From: Neocallimastix lanati (nom. inval.)
Taxonomy: Eukaryota; Neocallimastigomycota; Neocallimastigomycetes; Neocallimastigales; Neocallimastigaceae
Length of the DNA stretch: 62,000 bases
Assembly: GCA_016946835.1 (NCBI GenBank)
Contig: JACVTC010000034.1
Span: 855,001 to 917,000, forward strand
Reading direction: 5' to 3'
The position numbers and the translations under genes were made by a program. Shown here piece by piece: positions 32,804 through 44,244 of the stretch (the stretch's first letter is position 1; each line of letters begins with the position of its first letter). The notes beneath the pieces were generated by a model, which was not told the DNA's origin, searched no databases, and saw nothing but the letters and a program-made list of their open reading frames with translations.

Positions 32804-35800
32804 AGTAAACAAACCAACCACATGGAAGACAATGCTAATAATTGTTATCATCATAATAGAAATATTAATAATAATAGTAACAATATTAATAATAAATATA
32901 TTAATAATAATAATATGAATAACCATAATAAATCAATATCAAATTATCAACCTTTACATATTAATAAACCAATTGAAGTTCTTGCACCAGCTGTCAGAAA
33001 ACAAAAAGAAAAAAACGTAAGTTCCATTCCTTATAATAAAGAGAAATCCAATGATACATTAAAGAATAATCCGACTCTGATTCAAACAGCAGCTATGAGA
33101 CATAACAACAAATATGATGCTTGTCTTAATGAAGGAAAAAAGGTGCATAACCAAAAGGATCAAAATATGGAAACTAATACTTTACCAATTGAAGATGTAA
33201 TTATGATTAAAGATGATATTGAAGATAGTATACAAAATAATGAAATTAATAAAAATAAGTCTACAAATACAGTAGATAAGAATACTACTTTAGATAAAAA
33301 TAATAAAACTAGCTCTAATAGTAATCAAACCGAAAAATTGGAGTACTTAGATCCTTCAATTATAGCCGAGAAGAATATTAGAACGAGTAAAAGAAACAAT
33401 CATGAAGAAAGAATTAAAGATATTATTGAAAATGCAAAGAAATCTCCACCTTCGTTAAGTAACAACAAAGAATCTAAAGAAAAACATATTAAATTAATAG
33501 AACAATTTGATGATTATTTAATACAAGATCTATTAAAAGAAGTTGCATCTACTGAAGTTATTACTAAATTAGGATACTTACTTGATCTATTCCCAAAATT
33601 CAGAACAGCATTTAGTAAAGCTTTGAAGCTTACTCCTAAAAGTAATGCTATTAATAATGTGATGACAATAGTTAATAAATTTAAAATAATTAAAGTAAAA
33701 GGAAAAGTTGAAAATACCAATTGTGAGATATTTTTAGATACTTGCGCTAGTGTTAATGCTATTACAAGATCTGCTTTAGAAAAATATAATATAAACAAAC
33801 CTGCCATAGGAAGAATCTCAGAAACTATTTTTCAAGCTTGTTCAAACTCGACAATTGAATCCGAAATATATGAGCTAGAAATAACTATAGGAGACAAGAC
33901 TTTCCAAGATTATTTTAGAGTAATTGAAAAAGATGACCTTTTTGACATTCTAATTGGAGTTGATTCATTAAAGAAAAATAGGTTTGATATTAACCTAGTT
34001 AATGACTCATTATATTATATTAATGAAGATAATACTTACAAGAAATTAGCTGACCTTTACTACGATATTAATCTGAAAAATCCAATTGACTCAGGAGAAG
34101 AAATTAATAAAGAAAACACAAATGCATCTACACCCTTACTACTTACTATAGTTATTCAGAATAAAGATAAACAATTAGAACAAACTATTAATGTTAAAGA
34201 AAATCTAATAAATGATATTATTAATGCTGTACCTAGTGAACATAAGAACTCTATAAAAGAGCTATTCGAAATTTTTAAAGACATATTAGCTGTGAAGACT
34301 GATGACCTTGGAACTTCTAAATTATTACCACATAGAATTAATTTAATTCCAAATGCTAAACCAATAAAACTGAAAGCATATAAACTTTCTAAAGCTCAAT
34401 CTATGGCTCTCAAAGAAATACTTACATTTTTAATCAATAATCGGTTGATTGAACCGTCTTTCTCTGCCTGGTCCTTTCCTGTTGTCTTAGTACCTAAAAA
34501 GAATAATAAAGATTGGAGAATGTGCGTTGATTACCGTAAATTAAACAATATAACAATTAAAGATTCATATTCATTACCTTTAATCGATGAAATTCTTTTG
34601 CAAATCGGAAATAATTCACAAATCCTGTCTACGATTGACCTTTTTTCAGGATACCACCAAATCCCAATGGCTCCCGAAGATAAAGAAAAGACTGCATTTA
34701 CCACAATGTATGGCAATTACAACTTCAGAGTAATGCTATTTGGTTTATGTAACGCCCCAGCAACCTTTCAGAGAGAAATGAACAAAATATTTTTTGAATT
34801 AATCGGTGAATGTGTATTTATTTATATTGATGATATAGTTATATTTTCTAAAGATATAAATGAACATATTTTACACTTACGTCGTGTTTTTAAGATACTA
34901 AAAGACAATGGATTAAAAATTAATTTGGAAAAATGTTCATTCTTTAAAAAAGAAGTTTCACTACTTGGTCACAAGCTCTCGACAGATGGTATTTCTCCTA
35001 TTCCTGAAAAAGTAAAAACAATTGTTAATTGGTTACCACCTAAAAATACTACACAACTTAAATCTTTTCTTGGTGCTATAGGATATTATCGCAAATTTAT
35101 TAAAAATTTTGCTCAAATAGCAAAACCATTATTTTACCTTTTAAAGAAGAACTCGATATTTAACTTTTCCGAAGAGTGTATTAAAGCATTTGAAGAATTA
35201 AAAAATAAATTAATACAAGCACCTATATTAACTCCCCCAGATTTTTCTAAACCATTTATTATACGTACCGATGCTTCTAGAGATGGACTAGGAGGTGTTC
35301 TTCTACAACGAGATAAAAATAATCTTGAGGTTCCTATTTTTTATGAAAGTAGATCATTAAGTAAATCGGAAGAAAATTATAGTATTACTGACCTGGAAGG
35401 TAAAGCTGTCTTCCATTGTGTTCAGAAATTTAAACAATTTATCACTGGTAATTCTTTTATAACTATAGTTTATACTGACCATAAACCGCTTGTTGGTATA
35501 TTTAATAATCGTGAACCTACCAATAGTAGACATCTCAAATGGGTTACGGAATTATCCATCTTGAATGTTAAAGTCGAATATCAAGAGGGGAGGAAAAATG
35601 TCATAGCTGATGCTCTGTCTAGATTGGAAACTTCTGATAAACCTAAAGAAACAATAAATATTATATATAACAATAATAATGAAGTTGATAATAGTGATAA
35701 TGGTATAAGTGATAATAATAATAATAATAGAAATAGTATTAATAAATTTATAGAAGATTATATCAAAAAAAGAATAATAATTATTGATGGCAAAGAATAT

Positions 35801-36904
35801 TATAAACAAGGCGATAAATTAAGGTACATAGTGAAAAGCATAGAAGAAAAATTAACATTAATTGATCAAGCTCATCAAATTGGCCATGAGGGAGTATATA
35901 AAACATACAACAGACTAAAAAGAGATTATTATTGGAAAAATATGAAAAAGGATATTAATAATTATATTCGATGTTGTTACAAATGCCAAACATGTAAGCC
36001 ACAAACATTAAATCAATTTCCAGAAGATAATGCCACTCCTCCAGGATACCCTTTCTCAAGAGTTGGACTCGATTTAATTGGACCCCTACCAGAAACTCCA
36101 AGAGGTAATAGATTTATAATTGTTCTAGTTGACTATTTAACCAAATGGGTAGAGGCTGAACCACTAGTAACATCGGAAGCAGATGACGTGATAAACTTTT
36201 TAAAGAAAGTATTCTCAAGACATGGTATCCCTGAGATACTGGTAACAGACAATGGTCCACAGTTCACCACAGATAAAACAAAAGCATTCTTAGATCTACA
36301 CGATGTTTATGTTCACTATATTTCAACTTACCATCCAGCCTCGAATGGAGAAGTTGAAAACAGAAACAAAGAAATTGGGAAGTATCTACGAATCCTGGGA
36401 AAAAAAGATAAGCATTGGGATGAGACTTTATATAGTGCTTTATGGGCACTACGTACTTGTAAAAGTGAAGTTACAAAATACAGTAGCTTCGAATTATTGT
36501 ATGGAAGGAGGGATATACAACCTTTCGAATTATCCATTAATATTGAAAAGAAAAATGAATGGGAAAGTGATGAAGAGTACTGGCTCAGAAAATTTTTGAT
36601 ACATGATAAGTGGATAAAGGAAGCCATAAGAAATATTGAAACCGCAAACAAACTTTGGTCCGATAGAAGGAAACAAATCAAAAGAATGAGAAGTGACTAT
36701 AAACCAGGGGATTTAGTATTAGTGAAAGTATTTAATCGAAGGAAGCTAGACCCATTCTTCACAGGACCATTACAAATTGTTAAAAGAGAATTAAACACAG
36801 TGACAGTATGCGACCCAACGACTGGTGAACTAGCAGAACGTAATATCCACCTGAAGAATATTATTCCAAACTTTACGGAACTAAACCTCACAAATGAAGA
36901 CTAA
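32777..36904 (+). CDS. pol: Element 2 Pol polyprotein (protease, RT, RNase H, integrase)
   Basis: 1360 residues counted from the ATG at 32822; the frame is already open from the slip site. An Asn/Lys-rich N-terminal region of about 250 residues precedes the protease (FLDTCASVN, D306; Cys in place of the usual Gly). RT has YIDD (D670/D671) and RNase H has RTDAS (D817) and DHKPL. Integrase has HQIGH (H1018, H1022) and C-x2-C fingers, then D1084, D1143 and E1179 (D,D-35-E). A C-terminal FFTGPLQIV module follows; no chromodomain is seen. Same architecture as element 1 and clearly homologous across RT and integrase. Expected product is a Gag-Pol fusion that processes itself and integrates the cDNA. 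Confidence 0.93.
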   Translation, partial: PLNGRRITSSKQTNHMEDNANNCYHHNRNINNNSNNINNKYINNNNMNNHNKSISNYQPLHINKPIEVLAPAVRKQKEKNVSSIPYNKEKSNDTLKNNPTLIQTAAMRHNNKYDACLNEGKKVHNQKDQNMETNTLPIEDVIMIKDDIEDSIQNNEINKNKSTNTVDKNTTLDKNNKTSSNSNQTEKLEYLDPSIIAEKNIRTSKRNNHEERIKDIIENAKKSPPSLSNNKESKEKHIKLIEQFDDYLIQDLLKEVASTEVITKLGYLLDLFPKFRTAFSKALKLTPKSNAINNVMTIVNKFKIIKVKGKVENTNCEIFLDTCASVNAITRSALEKYNINKPAIGRISETIFQACSNSTIESEIYELEITIGDKTFQDYFRVIEKDDLFDILIGVDSLKKNRFDINLVNDSLYYINEDNTYKKLADLYYDINLKNPIDSGEEINKENTNASTPLLLTIVIQNKDKQLEQTINVKENLINDIINAVPSEHKNSIKELFEIFKDILAVKTDDLGTSKLLPHRINLIPNAKPIKLKAYKLSKAQSMALKEILTFLINNRLIEPSFSAWSFPVVLVPKKNNKDWRMCVDYRKLNNITIKDSYSLPLIDEILLQIGNNSQILSTIDLFSGYHQIPMAPEDKEKTAFTTMYGNYNFRVMLFGLCNAPATFQREMNKIFFELIGECVFIYIDDIVIFSKDINEHILHLRRVFKILKDNGLKINLEKCSFFKKEVSLLGHKLSTDGISPIPEKVKTIVNWLPPKNTTQLKSFLGAIGYYRKFIKNFAQIAKPLFYLLKKNSIFNFSEECIKAFEELKNKLIQAPILTPPDFSKPFIIRTDASRDGLGGVLLQRDKNNLEVPIFYESRSLSKSEENYSITDLEGKAVFHCVQKFKQFITGNSFITIVYTDHKPLVGIFNNREPTNSRHLKWVTELSILNVKVEYQEGRKNVIADALSRLETSDKPKETINIIYNNNNEVDNSDNGISDNNNNNRNSINKFIEDYIKKRIIIIDGKEYYKQGDKLRYIVKSIEEKLTLIDQAHQIGHEGVYKTYNRLKRDYYWKNMKKDINNYIRCCYKCQTCKPQTLNQFPEDNATPPGYPFSRVGLDLIGPLPETPRGNRFIIVLVDYLTKWVEAEPLVTSEADDVINFLKKVFSRHGIPEILVTDNGPQFTTDKTKAFLDLHDVYVHYISTYHPASNGEVENRNKEIGKYLRILGKKDKHWDETLYSALWALRTCKSEVTKYSSFELLYGRRDIQPFELSINIEKKNEWESDEEYWLRKFLIHDKWIKEAIRNIETANKLWSDRRKQIKRMRSDYKPGDLVLVKVFNRRKLDPFFTGPLQIVKRELNTVTVCDPTTGELAERNIHLKNIIPNFTELNLTNED

Positions 36905-37006
36905 GATACTTATCAGATAATATAAATATATTTACAATAATTATTAAATAATTAAAACAATATTTATAGCAAGTTTTTTTTTTAATAAGTAGATAATCAA
37001 AGAATG

Positions 37007-37052
<46 letters not shown>

Positions 37053-37146
37053 ATAATATTTACATATGAATTTTTTTATTTATCAATATTTATTATCAAT
37101 TATAAATTAAAAAATAATATATATAAAATAAATATGGTTTTTTATC

Positions 37147-37179
<33 letters not shown>

Positions 37180-37815
37180 TTTAATACAACCTATAACTTC
37201 CTGACAATAACACGTTTTAAAAAAAAAAAAATTATAGAGATAGATAAATAATACAATTATATAATTTTCAGAATATAGATAACGACAAAAAAAAAAAAAA
37301 ACGCGTTTGAATTTCAACTTACAAAAATAAACATTTAGCTATTGTTGAAAAGTTTAATAAATTAATTCACATTTCTAATCCAGTAATTTCTTTTATTAGA
37401 TATAAATAATAAAATATAATAAAAATATAATAATAGATTATAATAGTAAAATATAATAGTAAAAAAAAAATAATAGTAAAATATAATAGTTAAATATAAT
37501 AGTAAAATATAATAGTAAAATATAATAGTTAAATATAATAGTAAAATATAATAGTAAAATAGAATAGTAAAATATAATAGTAAAATAGAATAGTAAAATA
37601 GAATAGTAAAATAGAATAGTAAAATAGAATAGTAAAATATAATAGTAAAATAGAATAGTAAAATAGAATAGTAAAATAGAATAGTAAAATATAATATTAA
37701 AATATACAAAGATATATAGACAGAATATATATAAATTAAATTTTAAATTAGTAAACAAGTATATAATTTTATAAAATTTTATAAACAATATAACATAATT
37801 TTACAATTTACTTAC

Positions 37816-37870
<55 letters not shown>

Positions 37871-37949
37871 TATGCATATACAATATAGTATAAATTACAT
37901 ATATGTAATGTATACATGTACATTACTGTATGAAATTGTATATATATAA

Positions 37950-37987
<38 letters not shown>

Positions 37988-38139
37988 ATATAGTTATATA
38001 GTTCAAATATAAAAATAAAAAAAAAAAAAAAAAAAAAAAAAATATTTAAAGAATATAATAACATTTTTTTTTAATTTTATCCATTATATCCATAAATCAC
38101 GACTTCAAGGGACGAAGTCTAGACAAAGTGGGGGCGTCT
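36905..38139 (+). other. Element 2 3' untranslated region with simple repeats
   Basis: About 1.2 kb between the pol stop and the right LTR. It holds a poly-A (about 37014-37050), a tandem array at 37430-37700 built from about two dozen AATAGTAAAAT-type units, further poly-A tracts (37819-37853, 37953-37983) and the terminal hairpin/purine tract. No protein-like frame is present. Element 1 has almost no 3' UTR. Confidence 0.8.
38101..38139 (+). promoter_or_regulatory. Hairpin and polypurine tract, element 2
   Basis: GACTTC (38101-38106) can pair with GAAGTC (38114-38119). The purine-rich AAAGTGGGGG (38126-38135) then precedes the right LTR. The same hairpin-then-purine arrangement occurs in element F. 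Confidence 0.65.
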
Positions 38140-38698
38140 TGGTACGTTACTCACTAAAATAGAATAAATTATTAAAAATATAAGAAAATAAATAATTCTT
38201 TAGTTATTTTATTATAATAGGTATAAGGTTTAATTAGTATATAAAATTATAATATTAATAAAAATAATTTTAATTAATAGATAACCAATAAGAATTAAGA
38301 TAAATTATAGTATAAAAATAAGTGAAAGATAAAATACTAACAAAAGAGGAACTTAATAATTTAATATCTTTAAAGAATATAATAGTTAGAATAGGAATTA
38401 TAAAATATTTATTCGGGTGAATAAATATTTAGGTTATTTTGGTTAATGTTATTATTAAAATATAAATTTAAAGATATAATAAAGTTATAATAAATTTAAA
38501 TGTACTTATTTAAAGAACAAAACTTATAAATAAAATAAAGACTTAAAAGTAACACATTATTATTTATTAAAATTTATTATTAATTTTGTGTTATAATTTT
38601 TTTATTTATTTCTTTTATTAGAATATATTATTTTATAGTTTTACAACTTGCTTTCCCCAAATCATATAAAAGGTACAATATATAAAAATAGCGTACCA
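38140..38698 (+). repeat. Element 2 right LTR
   Basis: 559 bp. One mismatch to the left LTR was seen by eye. Confidence 0.93.
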
Positions 38699-39407
38699 TT
38701 TGAAAAATAAACTGTAAAGTCTGAACAGAAATTGTTATGTAAGTTTACCTAAAAAAAAACTTAACCCTTCAAATAAATTATTAATTAAATTATTATATAA
38801 AATTGTTTTTCTTTATACTCATTGAACTCGTCTATATTTTAAAAAAATCATTATTTTCACAAAATTATTAATAATTATTAGTGTATTTTAAAATAATTTT
38901 ATACATAATGATTCAAGAATAATATAATTATTTAATTATTAATTATATTAATAATATTAATTTATATTTATTATTAATATCTTAATCTCTTTATCAATTT
39001 TAAATAACTCTTTTTTAAATAAATAATTTAAACAATAGATTTATTAATATTATTTATTTTTAAACTGTTAAATTGCTTAACTAAATTTTTTTACTAGAAA
39101 TAGAATAGTTTTTTATGTTTATATACTTTTTTTTCTTATTAAAAAGTAAAAAAAAATTAGCGAATGTAAAAAAAATTTACAATAAAACAAATTTTATCTT
39201 AAATATAAAATATTTTTCTTCTTTTTATATTATATTTTTCTATCTTTTATAAATATATTTTAACTAATCAAAGTTTTAATATCATTTTCAATAATAGTAA
39301 TAAATAAAAAAAAAAAATAATAATTATAATAATAATCTTTATATATATATATATATAAATTTTTTTTATTAAAAATTGAATTAAAAATAATAAATTTAAA
39401 TCAAAAA
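38699..39407 (-). repeat. tRNA unit 4 flank and spacer before copy 5
   Basis: The flank of copy 4 resumes (TTTGAAAAATAAACTG), with the conserved motif at 38721, then standard unit spacer. Confidence 0.85.
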
Positions 39408-39480
39408 TGCGAAGTGTGAGGTTCGAACTCACGACCTTAAGATTATGAGACTTACGCGCTGCCGACTGCGCCAACTTCGC
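39408..39480 (-). tRNA. tRNA-Met(CAU), elongator, copy 5
   Basis: Consensus 73-nt gene with all stems paired as in copy 1 and T-run downstream. Solo LTR A lies 66 bp upstream. Confidence 0.95.
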
Positions 39481-39546
39481 TTCCTTGAAATTTGAAAAAT
39501 AAACTGTAAAGTCTGAACAGAAATTGTTATGTAAGTTTACCTAAAA

Positions 39547-40281
39547 TGTTAAAAAGTAAACAGGTTGAATTTAACGAGGAATCAGGTTGATATATCTATA
39601 TAATATAACTATATAGATATAAGTAAATTACTAAAATAAAAGAGTTATAAAGTTAAATTTGTTAATTTAACACTTAATTAAAACTAATAATTGGTTTGAT
39701 ATGATAAAAATTTTTATTTATTAATAAAAATATATAGTTATATTATAATAGGTTAACTATAACCTTACAAAGGACAAAAAGATAAATTTGAATTTTCTTT
39801 TTATACTTTGTAGGTTTGAGAATATTGATAATAATAATATAAAGTTGATAATAATAATATTTAGTATAAGAATATGTTTAATATAAATAAATTATATTTT
39901 TTAATCTAATATATTAGCTAATATATATAATATAATATTAAATTTAAATATTTAATATAGTAATTAATAATTAATAATTAATTAAATCAATATAACATAA
40001 ATTAATACATAAACATTAATTTATGAATCAAGGATGACATGACCAAATGATTCATGTTAATAAATATTTTATTTATTAATAATATTTAAGTTTAATATGA
40101 TATCATTAGAATCAGTAGGCCTAAGCTGGTCCTAAGATGATCAAATAACTTATAATATTATAAAATAAATAAAATTTAAAGAATAATTAATGAATTATAA
40201 ATTTTTATTAATTATTTTGTTTTTAATAATTTTAATTGAAATTAATTGAAATTGAAATTTAATTCAGTTGTAATTTTGACA
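39547..40281 (+). repeat. Solo LTR A
   Basis: 735 bp, TGTTAAAA...TTTTGACA, with a 5-bp duplication TAAAA (39542-39546, 40282-40286). It interrupts the distal edge of the conserved 30-bp motif 66 bp upstream of tRNA copy 5. Internal landmarks (ACCTTACAAAGGACA, ACTTTGTAGG, AGGCCTAAG) are shared with LTR B, so they are one family. Confidence 0.88.
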
Positions 40282-40940
40282 TAAAAAAAAAACTTAACCC
40301 TTCAAATAAATTATTAATTAAATTATTATATAAAATTGTTTTTCTTTATACTCATTGAAATCGTCTATATTTTAAAAAAATCATTATTTTCACAAAATTA
40401 TTAATAATTATTAGTGTATTTTAAAATAATTTTATACATTATGATTAAAGAATAATATAATATTCTATTATTAATTATATTAATAATATTAATTAATATT
40501 TATTATTAATATCTTAGTCTCTTTATCAATTTTAAATTTTAAATAACTCTTTTTTAAATAAATAATTTAAATAATAGATTAATATTATTTATTTTTAAAT
40601 TGTTAAATTGTTTAACTAAATTTTTTTACTAGAAATAGAATAATTTTTTATGTTTATATATATTTTTTTCTTATTAAAAAGTTAAAAAAATTAGAAAATG
40701 TAAAAGGAAATTACAATAAAACAAATTTTATCTTAAATATAAAATCTTCTTCTTCTTTTTACATTATATTTTTCTATCTTTTAAAAATATATTTTAACTA
40801 ATCAAAGTTTTAATATCATTTTCAATAATAGTAATAAATAAAAAAAAAAATAATAATTATAATAATAATCTTTATATATATATACATATAAATTTTTTTT
40901 ATTAAAAATTGAATTAAAAATAATAAATTTAAATCAAAAA
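40282..40940 (-). repeat. Unit spacer between solo LTR A and tRNA copy 6
   Basis: Standard array spacer, starting with the AAAAACTTAACCC segment that normally follows the 30-bp motif. Confidence 0.85.
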
Positions 40941-41013
40941 TGCGAAGTGTGAGGTTCGAACTCACGACCTTAAGATTATGAGACTTACGCGCTGCCGACT
41001 GCGCCAACTTCGC
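40941..41013 (-). tRNA. tRNA-Met(CAU), elongator, copy 6
   Basis: Consensus gene. Its 5' flank (GATTTTTGAAGTATAAG) shows what the flank of copy 3 looked like before LTR H inserted. Solo LTR B lies 66 bp upstream. Confidence 0.95.
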
Positions 41014-41471
41014 TTTCTCGATTTTTGAAGTATAAGTAGTATAGTCTGAACAGAAATTGTTATGTAAGTTTACCTAAAATGTTAAGATTTTGATATAATT
41101 TATAGTTTAAATTTAAATAAAATAATATGGTTTATTAAAAAATATTCACTAAGTCGATATGTCTATATAGTAATATACTATATAGATATATAATAAAAAT
41201 AATAAATATTAAAATGTTTAGTTTAATAAAAATTTATTTATAATAAACTTTGATAATTAGAATTATCAAATTAATTTAATTTTAAATTTGTTTATTTTAT
41301 TTAATAATAAAATATCTATAATATATTACTATTAAGGTAATTTTACAATAACCTTACAAAGAACATAAAAGATAGATTTTTACATCTTTCTTTTATACTT
41401 TGTAAGTTACATAATAATAATATTTAATTATAAGATAGTAATAATATAGTAATATAAATAATAATAAAATA

Positions 41472-41923
41472 GGGAGTATTGCATTTCGACATAATTTATG
41501 TTAAATCATTTATTCATGTATTACAATGTGGCTTATAAAAATAAATGAATAGGATAGGGTTAAATTTTTTATAATAAAATAAAATAAAAATAAAAAAAAA
41601 TAAATAATAAAGTAAAATAAAAATAAAAAAAAAATAAATAATAAAGTAAAATAAAAAATAAAAAATAAAAAATAAAAATATAAGATAAAAAATGTAGATT
41701 AAAACAAAAAAATTAAAAAATAAAACTTTTAATTTGAAATAAAATAAAAAAAAAAAAAAAAAAAAAAGGAATAAAAATATAATATAAAAAAAATAGATTA
41801 TAATAAAAATAAAAAAAATAAATAATATAGTAAAATAAAAAATAAAAAAAATAAAAATAAAAATATAAGAAAAAAAATATAGATTAAAACAAAAAAATTA
41901 AAATATAAAACTTTTAATTTAAA

Positions 41924-41961
<38 letters not shown>

Positions 41962-43914
41962 TAAAAATATAAGATAAAAAAAATAGATTAAAAAAAAAAA
42001 ATTAAAAAATAAAACTTTTAATTTAAAATATTTATAATAAATGGATGATCAATTAGAAATAAGTGAAACTAATAAAGAAAAAAACCAAATCATTGTAAAC
42101 AAAAAATATAAATTTAATTTAAGGTATATAACGAATAGTACAAAATTATTCAAATGTACTGAATATAAAACCGTTAAAAAATGTAAATCATACATTATTC
42201 TAAATGATAATAATAAAGTAATAAAATATGAAAACAAACATACTCATCCAGGAAAAGAATATGATGCATCTGTATCAATAGTAAAACATAAAATGAAAAA
42301 TGAAATTAGAAAAACCTCAATCCCATTTGATATAAATCCAAAACATATATATAATGAAATATCTGAAGAAATTGGATTGATATGCCCTGAATATAATTCA
42401 ATTAAATCTCAAATATCAAGATATATAAAAAAACAACTACCTCCTGATATATCAAAATTTAATGAAATTCCAGATGAATCTGAATATTATATAAACGAAA
42501 GAGATGAAAATTTTATGATATTCAAAAATTCTAATATTATAATTTTTCAATCACCATTCCAAACAGAATTGTTCATTAAATACAACGAAAATATGTTTGC
42601 TGATGGTACATTTTATATTGCACCAATATTTGGTTATCAAGTGTTTATAAAAAGAATATATGCTCCAGAAATAAATAGGTTTTACACTACATCACTATAT
42701 ATATTAAATAATAAAGAACAAGCAACCTATGAACTGTCATTTGAAGAATTAAAAAAGAATGCAAGTAAATATAATAATAATATTATAGTTACACCAAAAA
42801 TTTTACATTGTGATTTTGAAAAAGGTATATCCAATGCTGCCATTAAAATATTTCCTAATATTACTATTAAATATTGTGTATGGCATTATAAAAGATCTTT
42901 AGAAGTTCAAAAAAAATAATTATGTTATAATGAAGTTGAAAGTAATCATAAAATTTATTTGTTTTATAAAGCTATTACAAATTTTCCTTTTATAAATCCT
43001 GAATATATATATATTTGATATTTATAATTATATTAAAAATATATGTCAAATATATAATTATTTCCATTTTTTAAATTTTTTGGAATATTTTAATAAGACT
43101 TATTTATATAAATATGATATTCAATATTGAAATTATTATAACGATATAAACCACATAACAAATAATGCTTCAGAATTTTTTAACAATTACTTAAAAAAAT
43201 TGTTTTACAAAAAACCTTCTTTCTATGAATTGTGTTATCATTTAAAAAGAGAAGAATCTTTATCTTACAATAATTACAAAAGGAAAATTGAAGGAGTTTG
43301 GAAAAAAAAAAAAAAAGAATATTAACAAAAACTGATGAAATCAATGATTTAATTAAAAAATACAAAAAAAAGGAATCCGAATTAATTGATAAAAAATGTG
43401 ATAAAAATGATATCATTGATTTATGGTATAAATGTTTATTAGAATTAAACAAGCTCTAAATTTAAAAATAATAATAATTAACTAGAATATATATAGTTTA
43501 AATTATATTAATATCAATATCAATATATTTTATTAATATCAATATCATTATATTTTATTAATATCAATATCAATATTTAAATTTTATTAATAATAAATAT
43601 TTAATACTAAAATAAATTTTATTTTATTATTTAATTAATTTAATAATAAAATATTAAATATTTAATAATAAAATATAATAATAAAATGAAAATTAAATAA
43701 TTGAAAATAAATAAAAATAAAATAAAATTCTTAACAGAAAACTTATTTATTCTTTTATTTATTATTTTTTTTTAGTTTTTATTTTATTTTTTTAATGCTA
43801 AAATACAATAAATAAAAATATACGTTGAAAGTTGTGGCGTATTACAAAATTTATACTCATTGTACAAATATTTATGCTGATTATACATAAATTATGTCGA
43901 AATGCTTCACATCC
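41472..43914 (+). mobile_element. MULE (Mutator-like) DNA transposon, 2443 bp
   Basis: Flanked by the 9-bp direct repeat AATAAAATA (41463-41471, 43915-43923), the duplication size typical of MULEs. Termini begin with GG; a perfect 20-bp inverted repeat (41481-41500 versus 43886-43905) lies just inside the ends, with imperfect pairing further out. Between them, A-rich DNA and a damaged transposase gene. Confidence 0.88.
42041..43459 (+). pseudogene. MULE transposase with FLYWCH-like N-terminus, frameshifted
   Basis: A first frame of 292 codons (42041-42919) has a FLYWCH-like zinc-binding region (about residues 22-70; Cys residues in FKCTEYKTVKKC, His residues in NKHTH). A MULE catalytic domain follows with FADGTF (D188) and HCDFEKG (D258), consistent with the first two acids of the DDE triad. 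Translation then stops. Homology resumes in shifted frames with interrupting stops: TNNASEFFNNYLKK near 43150-43200, expected to hold the third acidic residue, and a Lys-rich tail whose frame breaks in an A run near 43305. So the enzyme is dead unless the breaks are assembly errors. The shifts lie in TA and A runs, where indels are common. Confidence 0.82.
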
Positions 43915-44244
43915 AATAAAATATAAGGATAAATTTAATTATATAATTAATTTGAATAATTGAATTTAATATAGATATGTTGTAAACATATATAAAAACA
44001 TAATATAAATAAAATACACGTGACGTCAAATGTATCATTGAAATTAATTATTAATATAAACCTTATTTATTAATATTCTCAGAATTATTAGGCCTAAGAT
44101 AACCCTTTAAATATTAAACAAGAATTTATATTAATTATTAATTATTTAAATATATATATTATTTATAATTAAATAAATAATATTTTTAATTATTGAAATG
44201 TAAATAACTGAAATTGAGATTTCAATTCAGTTATAATTTCAACA

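Larger units (their letters stand above)
30799..38698 (+). mobile_element. Element 2: full-length Ty3-type LTR retrotransposon
   Basis: 7900 bp with two 559-bp LTRs that differ at one base by eye (near 31096 versus 38435), TGGTACG...CGTACCA ends, and TTTG on both sides (30795-30798, 38699-38702). Order: LTR, primer site, short leader, gag, -1 frame pol, 1.2 kb 3' UTR with simple repeats, hairpin plus purine tract, LTR. It used the TTTG already duplicated by LTR I upstream of tRNA copy 4. All frames are open, so it is probably young. Confidence 0.93.
41080..44244 (+). repeat. Solo LTR B, interrupted by a MULE
   Basis: TGTTAAGATT...ATTTCAACA, with 5-bp duplication TAAAA (41075-41079, 44245-44249). 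Outer parts 41080-41471 and 43924-44244 align with solo LTR A through ACCTTACAAAG, ACTTTGTAAG and TAGGCCTAAG. The middle is a nested MULE. Without the MULE and one duplication copy the LTR is about 713 bp. Confidence 0.85.

Noticed and set aside
20164-38698. Elements 1 and 2 as endogenous retroviruses with an envelope gene
   Set aside because: No envelope-like frame exists between pol and the right LTR: 18 bp in element 1, simple repeats in element 2.
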